Shown here: in pieces, positions 20,401 through 29,407 of the stretch | How positions within the stretch are numbered: the first letter of the stretch is position 1 | Layout of the letters: every line of letters starts with the position of its first letter | From: a gamma proteobacterium NOR5-3 | Lineage (GTDB): Bacteria > Pseudomonadota > Gammaproteobacteria > Pseudomonadales > Halieaceae | Assembly (NCBI GenBank): GCA_000158155.1 | Contig: DS999405.1 | Coordinates: 1,353,738 to 1,417,737 of the forward strand | Reading direction: 5' to 3' | DNA: 64,000 bases | The notes under the pieces: generated by a model | What the model saw: the letters and a program-made list of their open reading frames with translations, nothing else | Database searches by the model: none | Told to the model about the DNA's origin: nothing | Translations under genes and position numbers: made by a program

Positions 20401-20544
20401 CTGGGCCTCACAGCACTCTTTACCCTGTATCTGACGCCCATCCTCTATCTGGGCGTGGCCCGCTTCGCGCGTCCGCGGTCGCATGCGGCACAAGCATTGG
20501 ATGCGGAAATGCGCGATGCTATACGACTCAGCCAGGAATCCTAG
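17431..20544 (+). CDS. RND multidrug efflux permease (HAE-1 type, AcrB/MexB-like)
   Basis: 1037-aa inner-membrane proton-driven pump. TM1 near residue 25, two large periplasmic loops, and two six-helix halves. The proton-relay aspartates are present in GLIVDDAIVVLEN of TM4 and the matching lysine in LIGLIAKNGILLVEF of TM10, so it should be active. LPDVDRPIINVRAQLPGGS after TM1 is the usual RND signature. Directly follows its adaptor; the RidA gene follows 14 bp later. No repressor gene of TetR or MarR type is adjacent. Confidence 0.94.
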   Translation: MQRNDALGARNDLPALGVQRPWLVAVMNMLIAIAGLAALLAVEVRELPDVDRPIINVRAQLPGGSPETMDAEVTRVLEGAVARVSGVTDIRSSSEENSTRIRAEFRPGYDLDRAATDVREAISQTARNLPDDVEQLAVYKADEDAEEVVRVAVLSTRYSEETLTRIVEQDIVPAFLALPGVADVPLFGSRKRTLRVILDPLRLTSYGLTVSDVAAVLREAPLDVPAGSFRGGDQQLLVRADASVVTEEQVANTIVTGTVRIGDVADVAFAPADAESIVRLNGQRVVGIGVVRQAGSNTIEIAAGADRAIAELNARFDDLTLEKISDNAIFIRGAVREVLLSLLLAVLVVVATIRVFSGSWRLTLVPAIAIPVSLLGTVGAIWILGFSINILTLLALVLATGLIVDDAIVVLENIQRRRQQGLGANAAAVLGTRQVFFAVIATTVVLVAVFAPIAFLPGTAGRLFREFGLVLAVAVAISSFVALSLVPAAMARLGNSTEGAFDRRMRGIGICLQNFYIRSLDKVLRHPWPVLALCLLAAAGSGTLYLQLDQELLPDEDRGEINIYARGPDGVGLPYMGRQADRMEDVLLPLVESGEIKSLYTVVGRYDPNLVFISAPLADWSGRTRSQQEIAAEIAPILRNLPGAGPRVYSGNSLNLRGASGGLKIVLTGNDYGRIYAAARDYADAIRDRLQSVSGPRVGYQPTQPQLSVRIDRRRLADLGVSLPELAETLRAMIDGLDVIDLNIEDQAVPIMLEGGARTVDDPGDLTNLYVRAGSGALVPLSSVVEIVEEGVASELERQSQRRAIEVDVDVAQGVAMQTAVDELRALALEVIPEDIEVLTRGEAATLEESNRETIMTYGFALLIVFLVLVAQFESLTSAIVIIAVVPFGLAAAILALFLTGTSLNIYSQVGLVMLIGLIAKNGILLVEFADQLRDEGRKVREAVAEAAAVRLRPIAMTLVSTVLGALPLILSSGPGAEARSAVGWVVFGGLGLTALFTLYLTPILYLGVARFARPRSHAAQALDAEMRDAIRLSQES

Positions 20545-20558
20545 GAGATCGGGACAGC

Positions 20559-21182
20559 ATGCCAAAGCTTATCGCCAACACTCGCGCACTGACACATTCC
20601 CATCACCGCCGCCTGAACGGATCACGGATACTCCGGGCCTGCATCAGCATTTTCATTCCAGCTATGTTCGCCATCAATGTCTACGCTGCACCTTCTCAAG
20701 CTACGGGCGAGTCATCCAGCCCCGAGGCAAGACTGGAGGCATTGGGCATTGTCCTTCCAGCGGCACCCGCTCCGGTTGCCAATTACGTCAACGGCGTGCA
20801 AACGGGTAACCTGATATTTCTCGCGGGCAAAGGCCCCAAGCGTGCCGACGGCAGCGAGGTCTCGGGCAAACTTGGCAAGGATATCAGCATCGAGCAGGGC
20901 TACGAGGCGGCACGACTCACCGCGATCAATCAACTGGCGGTGCTCAAGACCATGCTGGGTGACCTTAGCCGTGTGACGCGCGTCGTCAAGGTGCTGGGCA
21001 TGGTGAACTCAGATCCAGATTTCATCGAGCAACCGGCGGTAATCAATGGCTTCTCTGATTTGATCGTCGAGGTTTTTGGTGAGCGGGGAAGGCACGCAAG
21101 AGCCGCAGTGGGCATGGCATCGCTGCCCCGGGGTCAGGCTGTAGAAATCGAAATGATTGTTGAGGTCGCGGATGCACCCTAG
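20559..21182 (+). CDS. exported RidA/YjgF family protein
   Basis: 207-aa protein whose C-terminal ~145 residues are a RidA domain: QTGNLIFLAGKGP near 85-97, and HARAAVGMASLPRGQAVEIE near 180-199, where the arginine equivalent to the imine/enamine-deaminase arginine of RidA is kept. Cytosolic RidA proteins are about 130 aa; here a 48-residue N-terminal extension has a basic region and a hydrophobic stretch ending NVYAAPS, a probable Sec signal. An AGGAG ribosome binding site supports the start. Last gene of the plus-strand run. Exported RidA proteins are not well characterised. Confidence 0.85.
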   Translation: MPKLIANTRALTHSHHRRLNGSRILRACISIFIPAMFAINVYAAPSQATGESSSPEARLEALGIVLPAAPAPVANYVNGVQTGNLIFLAGKGPKRADGSEVSGKLGKDISIEQGYEAARLTAINQLAVLKTMLGDLSRVTRVVKVLGMVNSDPDFIEQPAVINGFSDLIVEVFGERGRHARAAVGMASLPRGQAVEIEMIVEVADAP

Positions 21183-21200
21183 CCAGAGATGGCTAGCGCC
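21179..21200. terminator. weak hairpin between converging ridA-like and DLH genes
   Basis: CTAGCC (21179-21184) pairs with GGCTAG (21191-21196) around a 6-nt loop, and includes the stop codon of the exported RidA gene. An overlapping ATGGC/GCCAT pairing is also possible. There is no T-run, so terminator function is uncertain. Confidence 0.25.
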
Positions 21201-21206
21201 ATCCCC

Positions 21207-22088
21207 TCAGGCAGTGTGCTCCCGAAAAAACCCGACCATGCGCTCCCAGGCCAACTGAGCCGCAGCGGCGTCATAGCGGGGCGTCGAGTAGTTGTGAAAA
21301 CCGTGGCGTGTGCCCGGATATACATGCATTTCATAGGTCACGCCGTTGGCCGCAAGCGCCGCTTCATAATCCGCCCGCATGGCATTCACACGCTCATCCA
21401 GTTCCGCATAATGAACCTGCACCGCGGCTTCGATGTTCATGACCTTATCCGTATCGGCCGCCGCTCCGTAAAAAGGAGCCGCTGCCCGCAAATCGCTGCC
21501 TAACTCTGTGGCCAGATAATTGGTGGTACCGCCACCCCAGCAAAAACCGGTAGCGGCGAGCTTGCCTGTGGACAGAGCATGCGCTTTTACAAAGCGCGCA
21601 CTGTTTAGCATGTCCTTGCGAAGCGCGGACTGGTCGAGGTTACGCTGCATGGCTCGCCCGTCATCATCGTTCCCCGGGTAACCGCCTATGGGCGACAACC
21701 CATCGGGAGCCAAGGCTAAAAACCCCGCCACTGCAAAGCGTCGAGCTACATCCTGAATATAGGGATTAAGTCCCCGGTTTTCGTGCATCACGAGCACTGC
21801 TGGAAAGGGACCCTCGCCCTCGGGCTGCACCAGATAGCCCCGCATGCGCCCGGAGCTACCTCCCGGGGAGTCGTAGTCAATCCAGTTGGCCTTGATACGC
21901 TCGTCAGTAAACAATACTTCCTGCGCCTCGGCGTAGTTGGGGATCAGGGCCTTCGCCATACTGAGCGCTGATGCGCCGGCAATCGTTAATGCCGCTGCTC
22001 GCTCAAAAAACTGCCGGCGATTAATCACGCCATGACAATATTCGTCATAAAGCTCAAATACCTGATTGTCTATTTCCTGTTGCTTCAT
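21207..22088 (-). CDS. dienelactone hydrolase family protein with Tat-like signal (YghX-like)
   Basis: 293-aa alpha/beta hydrolase. The DLH catalytic triad is visible: nucleophile C183 in GFCWGGG, D231 in AELDERV and H262 in RHGFHN. The N-terminal region has NRRQFFERAAALTIAGA (start at residue 23), a twin-arginine motif before a hydrophobic segment, as in E. coli YghX, so export by Tat is likely. Substrate unknown; carboxymethylenebutenolide-type lactones or esters are possible. Its 3' end converges on the RidA gene; the RND adaptor gene lies upstream on the same strand 77 bp away. Confidence 0.9.
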   Translation of the reverse strand: MKQQEIDNQVFELYDEYCHGVINRRQFFERAAALTIAGASALSMAKALIPNYAEAQEVLFTDERIKANWIDYDSPGGSSGRMRGYLVQPEGEGPFPAVLVMHENRGLNPYIQDVARRFAVAGFLALAPDGLSPIGGYPGNDDDGRAMQRNLDQSALRKDMLNSARFVKAHALSTGKLAATGFCWGGGTTNYLATELGSDLRAAAPFYGAAADTDKVMNIEAAVQVHYAELDERVNAMRADYEAALAANGVTYEMHVYPGTRHGFHNYSTPRYDAAAAQLAWERMVGFFREHTA

Positions 22089-22165
22089 GAGACACAGAGT
22101 TCCTTATGGGTAAGCGAAGATTTCCATACTCCCATATTCACCCCATCGCTGCAGCAATGTTTGGA

Positions 22166-23545
22166 TCAGCGAACGACCAGCGCCTGAGGAGTATCGACGA
22201 CATCAGAACCATCAGTCCCAGGCTCATCGGCTCCAAGTATCCTCACCCGCGCACCCGATCCGGCACGGCTCAATGAAGACACGACCAGGGGCTCCCCTTC
22301 CCTGAGACCATCGGCCCGGATAAGAAGGCTCATTTCGCCCTCGGCATCCTCGCGAATGCCCACGCGCTCGACGTCCACGGACTTCAACGTGTCATTCTCC
22401 ACGGTGTATACAATCCGATCTGCGTAGACACTCTGCAGAGGTACCTCAATGAGATTTGCCTGCTGCGGCAGTGTAATCCTGACGTCCACCGCTCGCCCCA
22501 GTGCCAACTCACTATCCAGGGGCGACGCGAACAAAACGTCGGTACCGGCGCGTCCACTTCGCACCTGGGCGCCAATGTCCAGAAGCTCCAGGTCGACCCA
22601 TTCGTCAGCGACTCGCGCAGCGGCCAGAACCGATAGGCCGTTGCTTACCGCTGCATGCAGCGCGTTGGCGTCACGTTCGGAAAGAGATACTCGAACCTGC
22701 TGGGAATCGGCATTAAAGAGCGACATGACGGTTTGACCGGCATCAATGCGCGCGCCAATGGCGGCATTAATCTGTATCACAGTGCCATCAAAAGGTGCGG
22801 TCAAGGTTAAACGTTCGAGGTTCAGCATACTCTCCTGCAAATCTGTTTCTGCGCGGATGACTCTGGCATCAGCAGACGCTCGTTGTGACTCATGGCTTGC
22901 CAGGAGCATTTCCTGCTGATTGAGTGCCATCTCCATTTCAAGGCGTTGTTGCTCCAGCGCGTCATAGTCTGTAGCTGATATCTGTCCCTTGCTAAACAAG
23001 GTTTGAAACCGCTCCTGCTTCTTGACGGTAAGTTCAAATAGACGCCGCTGATGTTCTGCGTTTTTTGACTCCGCGATCTGCTGAGCCCGCATGCGCTCAT
23101 ATTCCCCCTGGGCCTCCGTGAGCGCGGCCTCAAAGCGTCGAACGGATAGCCGGGCATCGCGATCATCCAGTCGCAGCAAAAGATCGCCCGCAGCCACTTT
23201 CTGTCCTTCGCGACCATTCACCTCGGTCACATAGGCCAGAGTAGCGGCCCGCAGAGCCGTTGTATTAGGGTTCTCTACACGCCCAAAGACATGAATCTCC
23301 GGAGACAGCGACTGCAGGTGCGCGGGCCTCGCAACCACAGGAATAGCCTCAGGCGTTGCATCCACCTCAATCTCGCTACTGCTAAAGGCACTCAAACCGA
23401 AAATCGCAAGCACCATCGCGCCCAGAATCGACCAACTGATGCGGGCCGATGCGGACAATGCCCTTAGATAGCGACCCAGTAAGCTGTTTCGCAGCCAACG
23501 TCCCACGGGTCGTAAAGGAGTTAACAGGATTGAAAGTATGTTCAT
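22166..23545 (-). CDS. RND efflux adaptor, HlyD/AcrA type
   Basis: 459-aa membrane fusion protein. I start it at ATG 23545 (MNILSILL), which overlaps the stop of the pump gene as ATGA; the longer open frame upstream lies inside the pump gene. A basic N-terminal tail of about 36 residues precedes a single transmembrane anchor near 37-55. Lipoyl halves are seen as TLAYVTEVNGREGQKVAAGD and LTAPFDGTVIQINAAIGARI, with a long helical coiled-coil hairpin between them. Gene order pump-then-adaptor is the reverse of the other RND operon in this window. Confidence 0.9.
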   Translation of the reverse strand: MNILSILLTPLRPVGRWLRNSLLGRYLRALSASARISWSILGAMVLAIFGLSAFSSSEIEVDATPEAIPVVARPAHLQSLSPEIHVFGRVENPNTTALRAATLAYVTEVNGREGQKVAAGDLLLRLDDRDARLSVRRFEAALTEAQGEYERMRAQQIAESKNAEHQRRLFELTVKKQERFQTLFSKGQISATDYDALEQQRLEMEMALNQQEMLLASHESQRASADARVIRAETDLQESMLNLERLTLTAPFDGTVIQINAAIGARIDAGQTVMSLFNADSQQVRVSLSERDANALHAAVSNGLSVLAAARVADEWVDLELLDIGAQVRSGRAGTDVLFASPLDSELALGRAVDVRITLPQQANLIEVPLQSVYADRIVYTVENDTLKSVDVERVGIREDAEGEMSLLIRADGLREGEPLVVSSLSRAGSGARVRILGADEPGTDGSDVVDTPQALVVR

Positions 23546-26500
23546 GAGCTTGGTGCTCCAAGAGCAGGGTTCGAAAGAGAATTTGCGCGGCTTTGCAGCT
23601 GCCGCCAGCTTAATTCGCAGGTATGGAGCGCAGACAGTATGGCGGGTATGACCAGCAGGATAAGCGCCGTGCCGTAAAGCATGCCAAAGCAAATCACCGT
23701 AGCCAGAGGAATGAAGGCAGCGCCCATAAGAGACGACTCCAACATCATCGGGACCAGGCCGAGCCCGGTGGTAAGCGATGTCAGCAGTACGGGTCGAAGA
23801 CGCTGGCGAACCGCTTCGGTGATCGCTTCATCCGCTCCCATGCCCGCCTGCCGATGATCTCGATAGGCTGTGACCAGGATAATAGAGTCGTTCACAATCA
23901 CGCCCGTCAGCGTAAAGATCCCGAGGAAGGCTAGCGGAGTGATGTTGAAGCCCATCCCCCAAAGGCCCAGTAATGCGCCGGTGAGACCAAAAGGAATGGC
24001 AAACATAATCGCCAGGGGCCAACTCAGAGAGTGCAGCGTCCAGGCCAGAATAATGTAGATCAATGCCAGGGTTATCAAAAATCCGATGAACATTTCCCGA
24101 AGCAATTTGCTCTGCTCATTGGCCCAAAATCCTTTTCCGGGACTCACGCCCCATTTGCTGGCAATAGCCGGCATCAGCTCGGCTTCGAGCTCATTAATCA
24201 CCGCATCTGCCGTCGTGATGGATTTATCCGGGTAGGCACGCACGGCAACCGTTTGCACGCCGTTAACATGGTTTATCTTGTCAATACCACGACGGCTTTC
24301 GATGGTTGCCACCGTAGACAAGGGAAGAATCTCGCCACCGCGGGTGCTCACCGGCAGGCGTGCGAGGCTGGTAAGGCGGTGACGATCTTCGCTGGGGAGA
24401 GACACCCGCACCTCAAGCTCCGCATCATTTTCGGTGAACAACTGAATACGCTCGCCTTCAAACGCCGTTCGAACCTGACGCCCTACCTCTGTCGCCGACA
24501 AGCCCAGCGCCCTGCCCTCGGGAGTGAGCTTAAACACCCATTGGTCACGTCCATAAGGAAGATCGTCATGCACGTTGTTTACTCCGGGCATGGTGCGCAT
24601 CACCGCAGCCAATTCATCGGCAGCACCTTTGAGAGCTGTGGTATCTGAACCGCTGAATGTCAGTTCTATTTCAGGCCAGGGCTGATCACCCTGCTCAATC
24701 TGTAGCTGCTCAACAATCGGCGACTCGGGAATGGACGTCTGCCAATGCTCCAGGAACTTAGCCAGGCTTACGTCCCGGGATTCTGGCGAGGTAAGCTCCA
24801 CAAATACACTGGCAAACTCCGGACCCTCACGCCGATCCCGGCTGATGGTGGCGCCGTTGATCTGAACCCAGCGCGCGACGATGTTGCCGCCCCCGAAGTG
24901 CTCATCCGTAGACTGCACGTATTCTTCCAGCGCGCGCAGATACTCTCGACGCTGGGTTTCGTCCGCATCTGCGGTGAACTGGACGTTCGCTTCGGCAAAC
25001 TCAAAGGTGATGTTCATGTTGAGATCGAACTTGATGTAGCTCATAGCCACCAGACTGACGGCAAAGAAAAACGCGCTGGTAGCCGCGGTAATAGCTACAC
25101 GCCGGTGAGCCAGGCACCAGCCAAGCAAAGGAAGCACCCAATTCTCGCGGAAGCGCTCAAAGCGCTGATCAAAGGCTTTGCGCAGTGCCGGAGTAGGCTT
25201 TTTGTTTTCCGCCATGCGCCGGAACGAATGTTTCAGGTGCCCGGGCATAATCAGAAAGCACTCGACAAGCGAAGCAAGTATGACGCAGAGCATCAGGATG
25301 GGAATCTCGCGAACATCATCGGCATCCACGAGGACCAGAGGTAAAAACGCGGCCATGGTGGTCAGGCTCGACGCTACGATGGGCAAAAACATGCGCTGTG
25401 CACCCACCACCGCGGCTTCCTCGGGAGGCAGGCCATTTTCAAACTGCCAGAGGGAGTGTTCGCCCACAACGATGGCATCGTCAACTACGATCCCCAGGGC
25501 CATCACCAGACCAATCATCGATAGAAAATTCAGAGTCCCGCCAAAACCATAGAAAAGCAGCAGCGCACCGGCAAAGGAGACAGGAATACCCAGGGCGACC
25601 CAACCGGCCACGCGAAGATTCAAAAACAAAAACAACATCGCTAAAACGAGGCAAAGACCGGAGACACCGTTGCGCACCACCAGTCCCATGGTGTCTGCCG
25701 CAAAGCGCCAGGCCTCAATGAACACTTTGGTTTCTACTCCCAACGCAGCGAGGGAGCCTTCGCGCTGTGAGCGCCAGGTTTTAATAACCTTGGCCGCATC
25801 GAAAGTGTCCGTGCCGTCACCCCGGCGGACTCTCAGTTCAATAGCGGGCTTACCGTCAATCAGGGAGTAGAGTTGATTATCGATGGCGCGCCGCTCAACC
25901 CGCGCGATATCACCCAACTGGGCAAGCTGGTCACCCGTCGCGGAGGCGATAGGGAGCTCTTCGAAACCGCGAACACTGCGCTGCTGATCCATAGACCGAA
26001 TCTGCCGGCGTCCCTGCCCCGCACCAATGGTACCTGCAGGCGTATCATTGCTCAGACTTGCGATGGATCGCGCGATATCCACGATACTCGCGTTCATCTC
26101 CACCAGGGTCAGGCCATCGATTTCAATGGCGATTTCTTCCCGGGGAAGCCCGCGAAGCTCCACAACATCAGCGCCCAGTGCACGCAGCTGACGCTCCGCT
26201 TCATAGGCCAGAGGGGCAAGCTCGGTAAATTCATCAGGGCCGGTGAGGAATACCGCGGCCACGGTCTCATACCAGCGATCAATCGCGACCTTCGGAGGCT
26301 CCAGATCGGCAGGAAGATCCCGGACTAGTGCAATGCGCTGCTTGATAGTGTCTACGGCAGTATTAATTTCTGTGTTTCGATCGAAGCGCAGCTGTACCCA
26401 GGCAAAACCATTGCGCGTCCAGGAGGTCAGTCGCTCTACCCCTTCCAGTCCGCGTAGCTGATGCTCAACGGGATTAGTGACCAGCTTTTCCATATCTTCT

Positions 26501-26682
26501 GCTGAGGCGCCGGGCCACTGCAGCTCGACCTCGGCAACGTTCCAGGTCTGCTCGGGGTTCATCTGGACTTTTATCTTGATGGCTCCCCAGACACCGGCCA
26601 TTAACAATATGACCATGAGGAGGTTCGCCGCCAAGCGATGGCGGGCAAACGTGTCGATCCAACTTGTCTTTGCGGTTTGCAC
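23542..26682 (-). CDS. RND efflux permease (AcrB/AcrD/AcrF superfamily, divergent clade)
   Basis: 1046-aa inner-membrane RND transporter with TM1 near 15-35 and two six-helix halves. TM4 keeps the aspartate pair in GIVVDDAIVVGEHS, but the TM10 segment reads LTGVIVNDSIILVTAYRD, with Asn where classic AcrB-type pumps have the relay Lys. This VNDS form marks a separate RND clade whose substrates are poorly known. It is divergent from the DUF305-LVIVD gene. Translationally coupled to its adaptor by ATGA overlap. Confidence 0.9.
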   Translation of the reverse strand: MQTAKTSWIDTFARHRLAANLLMVILLMAGVWGAIKIKVQMNPEQTWNVAEVELQWPGASAEDMEKLVTNPVEHQLRGLEGVERLTSWTRNGFAWVQLRFDRNTEINTAVDTIKQRIALVRDLPADLEPPKVAIDRWYETVAAVFLTGPDEFTELAPLAYEAERQLRALGADVVELRGLPREEIAIEIDGLTLVEMNASIVDIARSIASLSNDTPAGTIGAGQGRRQIRSMDQQRSVRGFEELPIASATGDQLAQLGDIARVERRAIDNQLYSLIDGKPAIELRVRRGDGTDTFDAAKVIKTWRSQREGSLAALGVETKVFIEAWRFAADTMGLVVRNGVSGLCLVLAMLFLFLNLRVAGWVALGIPVSFAGALLLFYGFGGTLNFLSMIGLVMALGIVVDDAIVVGEHSLWQFENGLPPEEAAVVGAQRMFLPIVASSLTTMAAFLPLVLVDADDVREIPILMLCVILASLVECFLIMPGHLKHSFRRMAENKKPTPALRKAFDQRFERFRENWVLPLLGWCLAHRRVAITAATSAFFFAVSLVAMSYIKFDLNMNITFEFAEANVQFTADADETQRREYLRALEEYVQSTDEHFGGGNIVARWVQINGATISRDRREGPEFASVFVELTSPESRDVSLAKFLEHWQTSIPESPIVEQLQIEQGDQPWPEIELTFSGSDTTALKGAADELAAVMRTMPGVNNVHDDLPYGRDQWVFKLTPEGRALGLSATEVGRQVRTAFEGERIQLFTENDAELEVRVSLPSEDRHRLTSLARLPVSTRGGEILPLSTVATIESRRGIDKINHVNGVQTVAVRAYPDKSITTADAVINELEAELMPAIASKWGVSPGKGFWANEQSKLLREMFIGFLITLALIYIILAWTLHSLSWPLAIMFAIPFGLTGALLGLWGMGFNITPLAFLGIFTLTGVIVNDSIILVTAYRDHRQAGMGADEAITEAVRQRLRPVLLTSLTTGLGLVPMMLESSLMGAAFIPLATVICFGMLYGTALILLVIPAILSALHTCELSWRQLQSRANSLSNPALGAPSS

Positions 26683-26917
26683 GGCTGCAGACTCACACCT
26701 GTTAGTTGCTAGTGCGTGAAATCTACTCTTGTGCAGCGTGGCTTAGGAGCCCTTTGCGGTGGACTGCTGGATTAACACGATCAACGTACTGAACACGGAT
26801 GAAACACGCCGTTTGGGGCGAATGCCCCCCTGCCGGCTGAAGTCGCAGTCTTTTTCTCTGTCCTGCGCTATGATCCTGCACTCCACAAAGAATCAGCAGC
26901 CCGGAGTATCCGACTCA
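26683..26917. promoter_or_regulatory. divergent intergenic region upstream of RND pump and DUF305 gene
   Basis: 235 bp between divergent starts. On the plus strand a -10-like TATGAT lies at 26869-26874, 43 bp before the DUF305 gene start, with no clear -35. A compact GC hairpin GGGGC-GAAT-GCCCC lies at 26815-26828. No recognisable operator for a known regulator. Confidence 0.3.
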
Positions 26918-29395
26918 ATGAAGAGCTACCCTTGCAGCGCCGCGCGGCGCACCACCCTGCTGGCGTTGTTACTCGCAACCACAGGCCTCTGTTTATCCGC
27001 AATAAGCTTTGCCCAGGTGCCCATCGTAAAGCCCGGTGCTCCCGGGCAGGCAACGCAAACGCTTACCGCCGATGAAGCGGTAGCCATTGCCGAATCATCT
27101 TACTCACCAGCCGATGTGGCCTTTATGCAGGATATGATCCCACACCACCATCAGGCGACGCAGATGGCAGCGCTGGTCAAAGACCGTACCAACAACCCGG
27201 CACTGGTAGATCTGGCGGATCGCATCAACGGCACCCAGGCGGACGAGATCGCCTTCATGCAGGACTGGCTGGCACAGCGCGGCGAAAACGTCCCGGACCC
27301 GACGAATCATCAATCCATGCACATGCATCACGATATGGCCGGCATGGCGACATCCGATCAGATGGCCGCTTTGGCAGACATGCAGGGAACGGATTTTGAT
27401 CGCATGTTCCTGACGCTGATGATTCGCCACCATGACGGGGCCATCACCATGGTCGAAGACCTGATGGACCAACCGGGCTCCGCTTACGATGCAGTTCTTT
27501 TCGAGTTCACCAATGACATCACCAATGACCAGGCCGTAGAGATTGAGCGCATGAACGGCATGCTCGTTGGTTTATCTGAAGATCCTCGCTCAGGCCTGAA
27601 CCCTGGCGTTTTTGACGCCGAGCAGGCAATTGCCAACCTCGAACTGGTGGCCAGCTTGCGCAAACCAGCGGGCTTCTTTGATCCGGCCAACCCGGCAGAG
27701 CGCGGTGCCCGGGCCCTGGACGAAGAAGACGCGCAGTCAGATGAAAGGGATGAACTGACAGCGAGCAACCGCGAGGAACGCTCCACGACGATCGAAGAGG
27801 ACGCTGACAGCCTCCGACACCCAATGTTGAGCTTCGCGAACACCGACATGGCGTTTCGGGACGACGTGCTGGTCGCCGGTAACTATCACGGCTTTAACGT
27901 CTATCAACTGCAGGACGACGGCGTTCCCGACTTAATGGCGTCCATCGTGTGCCCAGGTGGTCAGGGTGACGTATCAATTGTCGGCAACCTGCTGTTCATG
28001 TCGGCTCAGGAAAATCGCGGACGCCTTGACTGCGGACTTGAGGGAGTCACTGAAGATGTCAGTAAGGAGCGCTTTCGCGGCCTTCGCATCTTTGACATCA
28101 CTAATCTGACCATGCCCCTGCAGGTAGGAGCCGTGCAAACCTGCCGCGGCTCCCATACTCACTCTGTGGTTTCCGGCCCGGATAAAGATGGCATCATCAC
28201 CATCTACAACTCTGGCACGTCATCGGTTCGCGAAGAAGAAGAGCTCGAAGGATGCATCGGTGAAGTCGCCGGTGACGAGCGTACGGCACTCTTCCGCATC
28301 GACGTAATTGAAGTGCCCGTGGACAATCCCGCTGCGGCCCGAATTGTTGACAGCCCCCGCGTCTTTGCCGATCCCGAGAGCGGCGTCGCGGCAGGCCTGT
28401 GGCGAGGCGGCGACCATGGCGAAGGTACCCAGGACACCTCCCCCACGGATCAATGTCATGACATCACCGTGTTTCCGGAGGCGAACATCGCCGCAGGTGC
28501 ATGCTCAGGAAATGGCATCATCTTTGATATCAGCGATCCTGCAAAACCAACGCGGACTGATGTGGTAAGCGATGAGGGCTTTGCTTACTGGCACTCCGCT
28601 ACTTTTAACAATGACGGTACCAAGGTGTTGTTTACCGATGAGTGGGGCGGCGGCGCCCGCGCTCGCTGCCGCGCCTGGGACCCTCTGACCTGGGGTGCCG
28701 ACGCGATTTACGACATTGTTGATGGAAAACTGGAGTTCGGTGGGTACTTCAAAATGCCTGCGCCGCAACTGGAGTCGGAGAACTGCGTAGCGCATAACGG
28801 CTCGATCATTCCCGTCCCGGGTCGCGACATCTTTGTTCAGGCCTGGTATCAAGGTGGAATCTCCATCATCGACTTTACTGACTCAAAGAATCCCTTTGAA
28901 ATCGCCTACTTCGATCGCGGCCCCTACTTTGCCGATGAGATCATCACCGGCGGGTTCTGGTCGGTGTATTGGTATGAGGGTTTCATCTATGGCACGGAGA
29001 TCGTGCGGGGACTGGATGTGCTCTCCTTACTACCCAGCGAGCACCTTACAGAGCATGAAATCGCCGCCGCCCGCCTTGCAGATCAGGGCGCCCTGTTCAA
29101 CCCGCAGCAACAGTTTCGCGTCAGCTGGCCTGCAGCGCCGGCGGTTGCTCTTGCCTATCTCGACCAGTTGCATCGCGATAATGGCTTACCTGAGGCAATG
29201 CAGGCAGAGCTGCGCGAAGCCCTCGATCTGGCTGACACAGCTATGAACGCCGGCAAGACAGACAAAGCTCTGGCTCGAGAGCTCAGCAAGATGGCGAAGT
29301 CCGTGGAGGCCATCAAGGCTCCGTCGGACCATGCAGATCGTGTTGCCCGGCTTGTCGAGACGCTAAGCGGCATCGCCAAAAACTTGCGCAGTTAA
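26918..29395 (+). CDS. exported DUF305 - LVIVD-repeat fusion protein
   Basis: 825-aa secreted protein. I start at ATG 26918 (MKSYPCS), giving a normal signal peptide ending ISFAQ; an upstream frame extension to 26759 lacks this. Residues ~62-190 are a DUF305 domain with its histidine pairs: MIPHHHQA at 74-81 and MIRHHDGA at 168-175, with a Met/His-rich linker at 131-149 of copper-binding type. The C-terminal ~500 residues match the LVIVD beta-propeller family with several Cys. The two parts suggest a metal-handling surface or periplasmic protein; the actual ligand is unknown. An -GGAG- site precedes the start. Confidence 0.85.
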   Translation: MKSYPCSAARRTTLLALLLATTGLCLSAISFAQVPIVKPGAPGQATQTLTADEAVAIAESSYSPADVAFMQDMIPHHHQATQMAALVKDRTNNPALVDLADRINGTQADEIAFMQDWLAQRGENVPDPTNHQSMHMHHDMAGMATSDQMAALADMQGTDFDRMFLTLMIRHHDGAITMVEDLMDQPGSAYDAVLFEFTNDITNDQAVEIERMNGMLVGLSEDPRSGLNPGVFDAEQAIANLELVASLRKPAGFFDPANPAERGARALDEEDAQSDERDELTASNREERSTTIEEDADSLRHPMLSFANTDMAFRDDVLVAGNYHGFNVYQLQDDGVPDLMASIVCPGGQGDVSIVGNLLFMSAQENRGRLDCGLEGVTEDVSKERFRGLRIFDITNLTMPLQVGAVQTCRGSHTHSVVSGPDKDGIITIYNSGTSSVREEEELEGCIGEVAGDERTALFRIDVIEVPVDNPAAARIVDSPRVFADPESGVAAGLWRGGDHGEGTQDTSPTDQCHDITVFPEANIAAGACSGNGIIFDISDPAKPTRTDVVSDEGFAYWHSATFNNDGTKVLFTDEWGGGARARCRAWDPLTWGADAIYDIVDGKLEFGGYFKMPAPQLESENCVAHNGSIIPVPGRDIFVQAWYQGGISIIDFTDSKNPFEIAYFDRGPYFADEIITGGFWSVYWYEGFIYGTEIVRGLDVLSLLPSEHLTEHEIAAARLADQGALFNPQQQFRVSWPAAPAVALAYLDQLHRDNGLPEAMQAELREALDLADTAMNAGKTDKALARELSKMAKSVEAIKAPSDHADRVARLVETLSGIAKNLRS

Positions 29396-29407
29396 AGGAC
29401 CGCCTCA

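Noticed and set aside
22166-23692. Longer start for the RND adaptor at 23692
   Set aside because: The extension lies within the pump gene, and ATG 23545 overlaps the pump stop as ATGA and gives a normal membrane anchor.
24031-24648. 205-codon plus-strand frame
   Set aside because: Antisense to the second RND pump; no motif.
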